This document shows positions 50,165-58,401 of a stretch of 64,000 nt of DNA, one piece after another. Source of the stretch: Pseudofrankia sp. DC12 (GTDB lineage Bacteria > Actinomycetota > Actinomycetes > Frankiales > Frankiaceae); NCBI RefSeq assembly GCF_000966285.1, contig NZ_KQ031391.1:430978-494977 (forward strand), given 5' to 3'. The position numbers and the translations under genes were made by a program. Positions within the stretch are counted from its first letter, which is position 1, and every line of letters begins with the position of its first letter. The notes below the pieces were generated by a model. The model ran no database searches. It worked only from the letters and a program-made list of their open reading frames with translations, and had not been told where the DNA came from.

Positions 50165-50475
50165 CGACTGGGATGACCTCCTCGTGGGGCGCGAGCGCAC
50201 CCGCGTCACCTGGCCGGGCCGCCCCGGGCCGACCGGCGCGGCACCGGCCGCGCGGCCCGCCCGACGACCGTGCCCGGGCCAGTCTCAGCCCGGTCGGCAT
50301 ACGGTAACGGCTCGGGGCACGCGTGGTCATTCTTTTCGTGCGCACGGCCACCACCGGGCTGGCCGGCCGTGATCGGATCCGCAGGTCGGAACGCCTGGGG
50401 CCGGCGAGCAGAGACCACAGCCGCTGTGCCGGCCCGGCCGGAACAGCCGCCGTGCCCACCGGGCGCCCCCGGTGG
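50165..50475. other. 311-base intergenic region
   Basis: No supported gene and no notable repeat. It lies between two minus-strand genes, so it holds the promoter for the hypothetical protein at 49661-50164 and the end of the hydrolase transcript. Confidence 0.4.
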
Positions 50476-51705
50476 TCAGGGCGTGGTGCGGACCGTCACG
50501 CGCACCGGCAGGGCCGCGGCCGGCGCCAGGAACCGGCCGTACCGGTCGTCCCCGCGCAGGTAACGCTCCAGGTAGGCCACGGTGTACCACCGCGCCACCT
50601 GCCGCGCCTGGGCGGCCTCGGCCATCGGTGGCAGGCAGGTCACCAGTGCGCCGAGCTGCAGGCGCACGCGGATACCCGCCGGCACCAGGCCGTTCGCGGC
50701 GAGGTAGGCCTGATCGCAGAGGTCGGTGAACGAGTTGTGCGTCCCCTGCGGGACCCGGACCTCCAGCCGGTCCGGCGCCGACGTCAGCTCGCCGAACGTC
50801 CGGTCGGCGTTGCGCTCGATCGGGGTCAGCGGGTCGACGGTGCCGCCGATGAGCAGCGTCGGCACCCGGATCCGGGCGGCGATGTCGGCCGGCAGCACCT
50901 CGCTCGCGGGCGAGATCGCCACTACCACCCGCACCCTCGGGTCGCCCGGCGCGTGCAGGAACCCTACCGGCGCGACCAGCGCGGTAAGTCCACCGAAGGA
51001 GAACCCGACGACCGCGACCTGGCCGGGGTTCAGCACCGGGCCGAACTCACGGTCGGGGCACAGCATCCAGTCGATGACCGCGCTGACGTCCAGCGGCCGG
51101 TCACTCGCCTCGTCGACCTGAGGTTCGTCCCGGCCAGCCGCGAAGTCGGCCATCGTGTCGCCCGGGTGGTCGGGCGCGGCGACGACGTAGCCGCGGCTGG
51201 CCAGCACCTCGGCCAGCGACGCGAGCTGCACCCGGTTGCCGGCGCTCCCGTGGGAGATCACCACCAGCGGGAACCGCCCCCGCTCGACCGGTGCGCCCGC
51301 CACGGCCACCCGCGACTGGATCCCGACCTTCGGCGCGATCTCGTAGCTCGCCGGTGTCGCCAGCCCGGCGGCCGGGGCACCCGGCGCGGGCAGCCGGGCG
51401 TCGGACGGGTACCAGACGGCGGTGGTCAGCACCCGGGCCCTGGACTCATCGACGATGGTGACGGTCTGGTAGCCGACGCCGTGGCCGCCCAGCTCGTCCG
51501 GCGCGGGCAGGTCGCCGCCCGGGGAGCCTGCCTGGCCCGGGGATGCCGGAGCGGCCAGCGTCACGGCGAGTGCCGCCGGTCCGGCGGCGGGCCCAGTGGC
51601 GGCCAGCGCCAGCAGCGCGACCAGCGCCAGCACCCTGAGGGTCGCCCGCCGACGGGACGAAACGCCCCGGATCCGCAGGTCCCCACGACCGGTCGGCGCC
51701 CCCAC
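50476..51705 (-). CDS. Secreted alpha/beta hydrolase (PAF-acetylhydrolase-like)
   Basis: 409 residues from GTG 51705. A Sec-type signal peptide with basic start (RGVSSRRRATLR), hydrophobic core (VLALVALLALAATG) and Ala-rich cleavage region. The hydrolase core has an oxyanion HGSAGN, the nucleophile elbow VVGFSFGGLTAL, Asp in LLIGGTVDPLTP and His in PQGTHNSF. This matches the platelet-activating-factor acetylhydrolase/dienelactone hydrolase-like class. It is expected to act outside the membrane on esters or lipids. Downstream, in the opposite order of transcription, lies the methyltransferase scar. Confidence 0.82.
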   Translation of the reverse strand: MGAPTGRGDLRIRGVSSRRRATLRVLALVALLALAATGPAAGPAALAVTLAAPASPGQAGSPGGDLPAPDELGGHGVGYQTVTIVDESRARVLTTAVWYPSDARLPAPGAPAAGLATPASYEIAPKVGIQSRVAVAGAPVERGRFPLVVISHGSAGNRVQLASLAEVLASRGYVVAAPDHPGDTMADFAAGRDEPQVDEASDRPLDVSAVIDWMLCPDREFGPVLNPGQVAVVGFSFGGLTALVAPVGFLHAPGDPRVRVVVAISPASEVLPADIAARIRVPTLLIGGTVDPLTPIERNADRTFGELTSAPDRLEVRVPQGTHNSFTDLCDQAYLAANGLVPAGIRVRLQLGALVTCLPPMAEAAQARQVARWYTVAYLERYLRGDDRYGRFLAPAAALPVRVTVRTTP

Positions 51706-51791
51706 GCTACTGACGGTAGTCGAACTGCCGGCGGGCCACGGCCCGACCGCCGAGGTTGACCACCGCGGCCCGCGCCGGGCCGGGCGGTCCG

Positions 51792-52290
51792 CTACGGCTT
51801 GCGGGCGACGGCGCCGTAGATGATGTTGCCGCCGGCGATCGCCTCCGGGGACGGCGCGAGGTCGTCCGGCCGCCACAGGTGGGTCGGGGTGAGGCCGGGG
51901 TCGACGATCTCCAGCCCGTCGAAGAAGCGCAGCGTCGCGGCGTGTGGGCGCGCGACACAGGGCAGGCCCTGCGCGTGGTAGACGCCGACGGCGGTGTTCA
52001 CCGGCCCGGGCGCGAGGTCCGCGGTGAGGCAGCTGAGCGCGAGGTAGCTGCCCGGCGGCAGCACGGCCATCAGCTGCCGGACGATGTGTAGGCGCCGTCC
52101 TCGTCGTTGACGAGTGCAGGATCGCGACCAGCGACAGCCCGACCGGCGCGCTCAGGCCGAGGGTCTCCAGCACCTCCGGCGAGCTCAGGATCCGCTCGGG
52201 GTCCCGGACGTCGGCGTCGAGGTACGCGCTCTGGCCCTCAGCGGTGCTGGTCAGCAGGGCCCGGGCCTGCGCGAGAACGACCGGTACCAC
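51792..52290 (-). pseudogene. C-terminal half of a DUF574 SAM-dependent methyltransferase
   Basis: The reading starts inside the protein at PVVLAQARALLTSTAEGQSAYL, continues DADVRDPERILSS and GLSLVAILH, then shifts frame twice near 52085-52120. It then resumes as LMAVLPPGSYLALS and runs to the natural end (LWRPDDLAPSPEAIAGGNIIYGAVARKP, stop at 51792). The two shifts correspond to single-base losses around the expected HFxNDEDGAYxIVRQL segment. The SAM-binding N-terminal half is missing here; a matching N-terminal fragment lies at 54001-54144, beyond the toxin-antitoxin pair. Confidence 0.75.
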
Positions 52291-52347
52291 CCCCGGGTTG
52301 CACAGAGCAAGCTACGGAAGGCGGGGCTGACCCGCGTCTGCCTGAAG

Positions 52348-52842
52348 TCACGGATGGTGTGACTCTGGTCGATGGTGGCCCTTCCGGGGCCGGGGTGCGC
52401 TGATGTCCATTTTGCGGATCTCCGTGGCGTGGACGGCGTAGATGAAAGGGCCTGATTCGGCGCAGGCGGTCGTGATCGCGGGCAGGTTCGAGATCAGCCA
52501 CTGGGCCATCGCCGCACCCGGGAGGTCCTGCCGGGTGATGTAGAAGCATCGCGCGCGATGGGTCAGGACGGCTTCCTGTTCGGCGGGGCGGTAGCGGATA
52601 CGCGCGTCCTTCATGAACACGACCCAGCCGAGGCGGGCCGTGTCCTCGATCCAGGTGACGTCTGCGATGTCCTCGTCCTGTGGGATGCCGTAGTGCTCGG
52701 CGAGCGTGGTCAGCCGTAGCCCGGCGTCCCGGAGCAGCCGGGGGACGGCGATGCGGCCGAGGCTGCGGTCGATGAAGACGTGTGGAAGCCCGGCGGGGTG
52801 GCAGCCTGCTGAGTCATCAGGCGGCGATTTTGCTTGCGACAC
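52348..52842 (-). CDS. VapC45-like PIN-domain toxin
   Basis: 164 residues from GTG 52842, overlapping the antitoxin gene by 26 bases. The PIN-like core begins VFIDRSLGRIAVPRLLRDAG (first acidic residue) and continues DVTWIEDTARLGWVVFMKDARIR (further acidic residues) and HRARCFYITRQDLPGAAMAQW. This matches the small VapC45 (Rv2019-like) toxins, predicted ribonucleases. A 25-residue Pro/Ala-rich N-terminal extension results from the overlap. The C-terminus (YAVHATEIRKMDISAPRPRKG) is basic. Activity is neutralised by the adjacent antitoxin. Confidence 0.7.
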   Translation of the reverse strand: MSQAKSPPDDSAGCHPAGLPHVFIDRSLGRIAVPRLLRDAGLRLTTLAEHYGIPQDEDIADVTWIEDTARLGWVVFMKDARIRYRPAEQEAVLTHRARCFYITRQDLPGAAMAQWLISNLPAITTACAESGPFIYAVHATEIRKMDISAPRPRKGHHRPESHHP

Positions 52843-53536
52843 GGACGGCGCCTTCGAGGTCAGGGAGAGGCACGCCGAATTCCTCCGCCACCTCGGCGAG
52901 TGCTTCGCCGGCATGGAAGCGGCCCAGGGCGTCTTCGATGCGGGCGCCGCCGTGGGTGAAGATCGGCTGGCCGAAGCCACGGAGGGGATCGACGATGACG
53001 GACCCGGGCTCATACCGCGGTAGCCGGATGAGCCGGGGATAGCCGTCCGAGGCGAACTCCACCAGCCGCAGGTAGGACTCGACGATCTCCCCGAACACCC
53101 GCTGCCCGTTGCGCACCACGACTAGTTCCCGGGCTCCACGTGCTTCGGGCGTGTCGCCCTGGCTCTCGGCGAAGTCGTAGAGGACCTCGGCACCATCGGT
53201 GTACAGGGCGCGTGAGGCGAGTACGTGCTCGATCCCCAACTGCTCGGACAGGCGAGCCAGTGCGGGGCGGATCCGCTGTAGCGGCACTCCGGCGGCTCGG
53301 ATGGCCGCCAGGATCATTCCCTCGGCCAGCCCGATGAACGGCACGACGGCCGTACCATGGCGCTGACGGGGAAGCACGGTGACGATCGGCTCGCCGTGGA
53401 CCGGGGCGCGGCCCGGTGCATGCCGGGTGTAGCCGTAGGCCCACTTCGCGAAGGTCGACGTCGGCACGCCCAAGTGCCGGCCCGCCTCGGCGACGCTGTA
53501 CAGAGGCAGGTCGAAACGGCTGCGGTCCTGAATCAT
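52817..53536 (-). CDS. VapB45-like antitoxin with DUF433 domain
   Basis: 239 residues, the same length as mycobacterial VapB45 as I recall it. The N-terminal HTH-like segment is LYSVAEAGRHLGVPTSTFAKWAYGY. The C-terminal DUF433 domain reads GFGQPIFTHGGARIEDALGRFHAGEALAEVAEEFGVPLPDLEGAVRVA. The ATG has AGGAGG 5 bases upstream. Transcribed first, as in VapBC operons, it represses its own promoter and binds the PIN toxin encoded downstream. The pair lies between methyltransferase fragments. Confidence 0.75.
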   Translation of the reverse strand: MIQDRSRFDLPLYSVAEAGRHLGVPTSTFAKWAYGYTRHAPGRAPVHGEPIVTVLPRQRHGTAVVPFIGLAEGMILAAIRAAGVPLQRIRPALARLSEQLGIEHVLASRALYTDGAEVLYDFAESQGDTPEARGARELVVVRNGQRVFGEIVESYLRLVEFASDGYPRLIRLPRYEPGSVIVDPLRGFGQPIFTHGGARIEDALGRFHAGEALAEVAEEFGVPLPDLEGAVRVASKIAA

Positions 53537-53602
53537 GGCGCCTCCTCTCGAGCCTGCTGGATCCGGAAGTTCCTACCGTGCGACACCATGATCATAGCTT
53601 CA

Positions 53603-53800
53603 TGCTGGCATCGACGACGACGTGGTGAGCGCGTTGGGGCTCGGCCCGCTCGTGGGCGCGTCCGTGCCTGCGATGCCCAGGTGGGACAGGGCGAGGTAGC
53701 TGCCGGCGGGGATGGCCTCGGAGAGGGCTCGCGCGACCTCGTAGAGGTCCTCGTCATCGCTGACGCAGTGCCCGGGTGCAAACACCATCATTGCGGGCAA
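53603..53800 (-). pseudogene. Middle fragment of a DUF574 SAM-dependent methyltransferase
   Basis: An open frame reads PGHCVSDDEDLYEVARALSE, then AIPAGSYLALSHLGIAGTDAP, equivalent to the LHFVxDDEDPYxIVRxL...PPGSYLALSH segment of DUF574 methyltransferases. No start, no SAM motif and no normal end are attached. It may be the continuation of the fragment at 54001-54144 with about 45-60 codons lost. Confidence 0.65.
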
Positions 53801-54000
53801 AGGTTCTGGGACGCGTGTAGGGGCCTGCGGGACGTGGGCGGGCCCGGCAGTCGGCCGTCAGCCGACCATGCAACCGCGACGAGCAGTGTGGTGGCCGGCA
53901 TACTGCGCCCGAGCCGTACGGCGTGTGCAACGCGGGGTACGTGCGCGATGCGGTGAAAGGTCGGCCCGATCGCCTAAAGATGCTGGTGAGACGCCCGAAC

Positions 54001-54144
54001 CTACGCCGACACGATGGGGTTGTTGTCGGCATAGACGATCCGAGCCTCGGGCGCGATGCCCTGGGCGACCTCGTGCAGGTTCGGCCGGGTCGGGATGCCG
54101 GTGCCGATGTCCAGGAACAGGGCAGTAAGCGGGTGACCCCCAGG
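54001..54144 (-). pseudogene. N-terminal SAM-binding fragment of a DUF574 methyltransferase
   Basis: An open segment between two stops reads HPLTALFLDIGTGIPTRPNL, HEVAQGIAPEARIVYADNNPIV, the SAM-binding motif of this family (FLDIGTGxPT...NTHEVAQ...VxYVDNDPxV). After PIV the family similarity stops abruptly. The C-terminal half-gene at 51792-52290 starts at exactly the next expected residues (VLAQARALL), so the two could be halves of one gene split by the island. Confidence 0.75.
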
Positions 54145-54149
54145 CTAAT

Positions 54150-54408
54150 CCCAGGATGGATACGAGACCCTGGTTTCGACGTCTTCTGATCAGGTTTCGA
54201 CGCTTCGGACGGCAGTAGGCTTGCACCCTTTCGCTCATCTCCCCGATCCCCACCTGCCCAGGTACTCCCGGGCTTTTCCCAGACCGTTCAGCACCACAGT
54301 CTTTGGCTAAGGCACCGCTGGGTGGTTTGAAGTCTCCCCCCGCAGGGCGACTCCGGAGGGCCGCGCGGTGCCCTATACCACGGGTCGCCGCTTCCCCGTC
54401 TCTCGCAC
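54150..54408 (-). mobile_element. Possible 5' fragment of a group II intron
   Basis: On the minus strand the segment starts GTGCGAGAGACGGGG at 54408, matching the group II intron 5' consensus GUGYG. It contains pairing segments GGCACCGC/GCGGTGCC and GGCGAC/GTCGCC, and a domain-I-like GATGAGCGAAAGGGTGCAAG and GTCGAAACC. GC is lower than in neighbouring genes and no protein frame is convincing. No domain V/VI hairpin or intron-encoded reverse transcriptase was seen, so it would be truncated. It abuts the methyltransferase fragment. The remaining bases to 54534 hold nothing recognised. Confidence 0.35.
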
Positions 54409-54534
54409 AGCACCACGGTCAGCAAGCACGCCATCACATAGCGCTCACCTTCCATGCTCATGTTCACAACGCATCACCTGATTTCGCATTCATAGTGACG
54501 GCCAGCGCAGGTGCGGCGGATCGGCCGGGGCGCC

Positions 54535-55242
54535 TCAGACCGCCAGCAGCCGGACGAGGTCCGCGTCGTGCAGGTCCGCCGCGGTGCCCGCGTGCGCGAC
54601 CAGTCCGGCGTCCAGCACGATGAAGCTGTCGGCCAGCTTGATGGCGGTGTCGACGTACTGCTCGACGAGCAGGATCGCGAGCCCGACCTCCTTGTGGAGG
54701 CGTTCGATGACCTCCTCGATCTCGGCGACGATCGACGGCTGGATACCCTCGGTCGGCTCGTCGAGGATCAGCATCCGGGGGCCGGTGACCAGCGCGCGGG
54801 CCATCGCCAGCATCTGCTGCTGGCCGCCCGAGAGGAACCCGGCGCGGCGGCGCAGGAACGGCTTCAGCCGCGGGAAGACGTCGAGGGCCTCGTCGATCGC
54901 GCCCTTCCTGCCCTTCGCCGCCTCCCAGGTGACCTGCAGGTTCTCGTGGACGGTGAGCTGAGGGAACGTCTCGTGGCCCTGCGGGCAGTAGCCCATCCCC
55001 CGGCGGACGCGGGAGTAGGTGGGGACCTTGGTGACGTCCTTGCCGTCGAACTCGATCCGGCCGGCGGACGGGCCGAGCACCCCCATAATGGCGTTGAGCA
55101 GGGTCGTCTTACCGACGCCGTTGCGGCCCATCACGCAGACCAGCGAGCCGCGCGGGACCTCCAGGTTGACGCCGAACAGCACCTGCGCACGGCCGTAGCC
55201 GACGTCCAGCGACGTCACCCTCAGCATCAGGTCGTCGGTCAT
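54535..55242 (-). CDS. urtE: Urea ABC transporter ATPase UrtE
   Basis: 235 residues, the LivF-like ATPase. Walker A is GRNGVGKTT near residues 39-47, the signature is FLSGGQQQMLAMARAL, Walker B is MLILDEPTEG and the switch His lies in the ILLVEQY region with Gln. The segment GYCPQGHETFPQLTVHENL is typical of UrtE rather than LivF. Last gene of the urtABCDE operon, separated from urtD by a 124-base spacer with an 18-bp repeat. It powers urea (or short-chain amide) uptake with UrtD. Confidence 0.92.
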   Translation of the reverse strand: MTDDLMLRVTSLDVGYGRAQVLFGVNLEVPRGSLVCVMGRNGVGKTTLLNAIMGVLGPSAGRIEFDGKDVTKVPTYSRVRRGMGYCPQGHETFPQLTVHENLQVTWEAAKGRKGAIDEALDVFPRLKPFLRRRAGFLSGGQQQMLAMARALVTGPRMLILDEPTEGIQPSIVAEIEEVIERLHKEVGLAILLVEQYVDTAIKLADSFIVLDAGLVAHAGTAADLHDADLVRLLAV

Positions 55243-55270
55243 GGTGTCGCGGGCTCCGTTCCCTCGTTCG

Positions 55271-55342
55271 TTCCAGGGGTCGCCGAAGTTCCAAGGGTCG
55301 CCGAAGTTCCAAGGGTCGCCGAAGTTCCAGGGGTCGCCGGCC
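55271..55342. repeat. 18-bp tandem repeat, 4 units, between urtD and urtE
   Basis: Units TTCCARGGGTCGCCGAAG, the two middle copies identical and the last diverged at its end. The array lies in the urtD-urtE spacer, where these genes would normally be much closer together. Confidence 0.93.
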
Positions 55343-55366
55343 GGTCGGGGCGGCCGCCGGCCCGGG

Positions 55367-56194
55367 TCACGGCGCCGCCTCCAGCTCCGCGGCCGCCTCG
55401 GGACCGCCGGCCTCCTCGGACGCGCGCCCCAGGTAGACCTCCTGGACCCGCCGGTCGGCCTGGACCTCGGCCACCGTGCCTTCCATGAGCACCTTGCCCT
55501 CGTGCAGGACGGTGACCAGCCGGGCGAACCGGCGCAGGAACTCCATGTCGTGCTCGATGACGACGACCGTGTGCTCCTTGGCGATCTGCTGGAGCAGCTG
55601 GCCGGTGCGCTCGCGCTCGTCCTTGGTCATGCCGGCCACCGGCTCATCCAGCAGCAGCAGCCGGGGGTCCTGCGCGAGCAGCATGCCGATCTCCAGCCAC
55701 TGCCGCTGGCCGTGGGAGAGAATGCCGGCCTTGCGACCGGCGAGGCCGGCGAGCTGTGTCGTGTCGAGCACCCGGGCGACCGAGCCGCTGATCCCCCTGC
55801 GCCTGCGGAACAGCGCCGGGACGGGCTGGCGGAAGCTGGCTGCCAGGTCGATGTTCTCCAGCACGGTCAGTTCCTCGAACACAGTCGCGGTCTGGAACGT
55901 CCGGCCGATGCCGAGCCGGACGATCCGGTGCTCGCGCTGGCCGACCAGCTCCGTGCCGGCGAAGGTGACCGAGCCGGACGTCGGTTTCGTCAGGCCGGTG
56001 ATGACGTCGACGAGCGTCGTCTTGCCCGCGCCGTTGGGGCCGATGAGGAACCGCAGCTCGCCGCGGTTCACGGTGAAGTCGATGCCGTCGATCGCGACGA
56101 AGCCGTCGAAGACGACCCGCAGCCCGCGGACCGCGAGCAGCGCCTCGCCGCTCGGGGCATCGACGGTGCCGGCGGCCGTCGCGTCGGTGGTCAT
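55367..56194 (-). CDS. urtD: Urea ABC transporter ATPase UrtD
   Basis: 275 residues from ATG 56194. Walker A is GPNGAGKTT, the signature reads ILSHGQRQWLEIGMLL (the LSHGQ form typical of UrtD), and Walker B is LLLLDEPVAGM followed by TVVVIEHDMEF with the switch His. It is the LivG-like partner of UrtE. Its ATG overlaps the urtC stop by one base (TGATG). The N-terminal 15 residues and C-terminal tail are Ala/Glu-rich extensions. Confidence 0.92.
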   Translation of the reverse strand: MTTDATAAGTVDAPSGEALLAVRGLRVVFDGFVAIDGIDFTVNRGELRFLIGPNGAGKTTLVDVITGLTKPTSGSVTFAGTELVGQREHRIVRLGIGRTFQTATVFEELTVLENIDLAASFRQPVPALFRRRRGISGSVARVLDTTQLAGLAGRKAGILSHGQRQWLEIGMLLAQDPRLLLLDEPVAGMTKDERERTGQLLQQIAKEHTVVVIEHDMEFLRRFARLVTVLHEGKVLMEGTVAEVQADRRVQEVYLGRASEEAGGPEAAAELEAAP

Positions 56195-57486
56195 CAGGTC
56201 AGTCCCTTCGCGCCGGGCGTGCTCTGGCCGGGGATCAGCCCCGCGCTCGGGTTCGGCGCCGTGTCGAGGACGCCGGCCGGCGGCCCCGAAGTTCCGCCGG
56301 CGCGGTGCGCCGGCACCCGGATGCCCAGCCGCCCGGCCGCCCAGACGGCGTTGTCCCGGATCGTCCAGAACAGCCCGGAGATGCCGCGCGGCAGGAACGC
56401 GATGACGCCGATGAACAGCGCGCCCTGGAAGTAGGTCCACGCCGACGGGTAGTCGTCGGAGAACGTCGACTTCGCCCAGTTGACGACGATCGCGCCCACG
56501 ACCGCGCCGATCAGCGAGTACCGGCCGCCGACGGCGACGGCGATCACCACCTCGATCGACGGGACGATGTCGAGCATGCCGGGGTTGATGATGCCGACGA
56601 CCGGCACGATCAGCGCACCGCCGACCGCCGCCGTGACCGCTGACATGGCGAACGCGATCGTCTTGATGACCGTCGGGTCGTAGCCCAGGAAGCGGACCCG
56701 GTCCTCCCCGTCGCGAATGGCCAGCAGCAGCCGGCCGAACCGGCTGAGCACCACCAGCCGCAGCAGCAGGAAGAGCACCAGCAGGACGCCGGCGGTAATG
56801 TAGTAGAGCTCGCGGCGGCCGTTGTCCGCGTACGTGTCGATGCCGAAGAACGAGCTGAAGTTCGTCAGGCCGTTCGTGCCGCCGGTGTAGCCCTGCTGGC
56901 CTACCAGCAGGATCACGAACGCGGCGGCCAGCGCCTGGGTGAGGATCGCGAAGTAGGCGCCGCGGACGCGCTGGCGGAAGACCAGCAGGCCGAGCAGCGT
57001 CGCGACGACGACCGGCGCGACGATGACCGCGACGAGCGCCACGACGGGGTTGCGGAAGGGCTCCCAGAACGCGGGCAGCTTCTCGACGCCACTCCAGTTC
57101 ATGAAGTCCGGCACCTTGCCGGGGCCGGCGTCGTGCAGCTTGAGGTACATGCCCATCGCGTAGCCGCCGAGGCCGACGAACAGCCCCTGGCCGAGGGTCA
57201 GCATGCCGCCCTGGCCCCAGGCCAGGCCGATGCCGATCCCGATGATCGCGTAGCACAGGTACTTGGTGAACAGCGGCAGTTCGTAGGAGGCGCCGAGGAA
57301 CAGCGGCGCGAGGGCCGCGACCACCAGCACGACGGCGAACGAGGACAACCACCCGGCCCGGGCCGTCAGCACCTTCGAACGCCAGCCGCCGCCGGCCGCC
57401 GGCGTGACCGGCTCGGCCGGCGGGCTCGCATCGGCGGGCCCGGCCGCCGCGTCCAGCGTCACGGGCTCGCCGGCCTGGGCGCTCAT
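56194..57486 (-). CDS. urtC: Urea ABC transporter permease UrtC
   Basis: 430 residues from ATG 57486. About ten membrane helices of the LivM type, with the family segments IGLAWGQGGMLTLGQGLFVGLGGYAMGMYLKL and GYTGGTNGLTNF, and VKTIAFAMSA-like coupling sequence (TVIKTIAFAMSAVTAAVGG). A Pro/Ala-rich 40-residue N-terminus and 50-residue C-terminus flank the core. The start overlaps the urtB stop (ATGA). It forms the translocation channel with UrtB. Confidence 0.92.
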   Translation of the reverse strand: MSAQAGEPVTLDAAAGPADASPPAEPVTPAAGGGWRSKVLTARAGWLSSFAVVLVVAALAPLFLGASYELPLFTKYLCYAIIGIGIGLAWGQGGMLTLGQGLFVGLGGYAMGMYLKLHDAGPGKVPDFMNWSGVEKLPAFWEPFRNPVVALVAVIVAPVVVATLLGLLVFRQRVRGAYFAILTQALAAAFVILLVGQQGYTGGTNGLTNFSSFFGIDTYADNGRRELYYITAGVLLVLFLLLRLVVLSRFGRLLLAIRDGEDRVRFLGYDPTVIKTIAFAMSAVTAAVGGALIVPVVGIINPGMLDIVPSIEVVIAVAVGGRYSLIGAVVGAIVVNWAKSTFSDDYPSAWTYFQGALFIGVIAFLPRGISGLFWTIRDNAVWAAGRLGIRVPAHRAGGTSGPPAGVLDTAPNPSAGLIPGQSTPGAKGLT

Positions 57487-58361
57487 GTGAGCGCCCGCGA
57501 GCGCAGCTGGAACAGGCCCTGCGGGCGAGCCTGCAGGAAGGCCACGATCACCACGAAGACAATCACCTTGGCGAGGCTCGAGTTGGTCCAGAACTCCGAG
57601 TAGCTGTTGAGCAGGCCAAGCGCGAACGCGGCGATCACCGCGCCGCGCAGCTGGCCGAGGCCACCGACGACGACCACGAGGAACGCGTCGACGATGTAGC
57701 GCTGGCCGAGGGTCGGGCTGATCGTGCCGACCAGGGTGAGGCCGACCCCGGCGACGCCGGCGAGGCCGGAGCCGAGGAAGAACGTGAGCTGGTCGACCCG
57801 GTCGGTGCGGACCGCGCTGCACGCCGCGAGCTCGCGGTTCTGCATCACGGCCCGCATCCGCCGGCCGGCCGGGGTGCGGCTCATGTAGAGCCAGATCGCC
57901 GCCAGGCAGACGATCGCCAGCGCGAAGATGAACACCCGGTTGTAGGGAATCCGGACGCCGCCCCAGTCGGCGCCCCCGATAAGCCATCCGGGGGCGACGA
58001 CCTGGACGCCGCGGTTGTCGATCAGGTCCCGAACCAGCTGCTGGAGGATCAGTGAGACTCCCCAGGTGAGCAGCAGCGTGTCCAGTGGTCTCCCGTAGAA
58101 CCTGCGGATCAGCGTCCGCTCCAGGATCACCCCGAACAGGCCCGCCACGACGAACGCCACCGGCAGGGCGGCCAGCACCGCCTCATGCCCGGCCCAGCTC
58201 TGCAGCATGTAGGTCGTATAGGCGCCCACCATGATGAACTCGCCGTGCGCCATGTTGATGACGCCCATCTGACCGAAGGTGAAGGTCAGACCGAGCGACG
58301 ACATGAGCAGTACGGCCGCGATACTCAGCCCGATCGGCAGCTGGTTCAGGAACCCGTTCAC
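57483..58361 (-). CDS. urtB: Urea ABC transporter permease UrtB
   Basis: 292 residues from GTG 58361. LivH-type permease: SLGLTFTFGQMGVINMAHGEFIMVGAYTTYM at the start, TWGVSLILQQLVRDL in the middle and GLGQLRGAVIAAFALGLLNSYSEF near the end. Eight or so membrane helices. It lacks the long N-terminal periplasmic extension of proteobacterial UrtB, as is usual in actinobacteria. Second gene of the operon, 40 bases after urtA. Confidence 0.92.
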   Translation of the reverse strand: MNGFLNQLPIGLSIAAVLLMSSLGLTFTFGQMGVINMAHGEFIMVGAYTTYMLQSWAGHEAVLAALPVAFVVAGLFGVILERTLIRRFYGRPLDTLLLTWGVSLILQQLVRDLIDNRGVQVVAPGWLIGGADWGGVRIPYNRVFIFALAIVCLAAIWLYMSRTPAGRRMRAVMQNRELAACSAVRTDRVDQLTFFLGSGLAGVAGVGLTLVGTISPTLGQRYIVDAFLVVVVGGLGQLRGAVIAAFALGLLNSYSEFWTNSSLAKVIVFVVIVAFLQARPQGLFQLRSRALT

Positions 58362-58401
58362 GTCAACCCAACCGTTTCCCTTTTATCGACCTGTCAGGTT
58401 C

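Noticed and set aside
53858-54253. 131-codon minus-strand frame across the island border
   Set aside because: It runs through the methyltransferase fragment in the wrong frame and through the intron-like segment; composition is Arg/Pro-rich.
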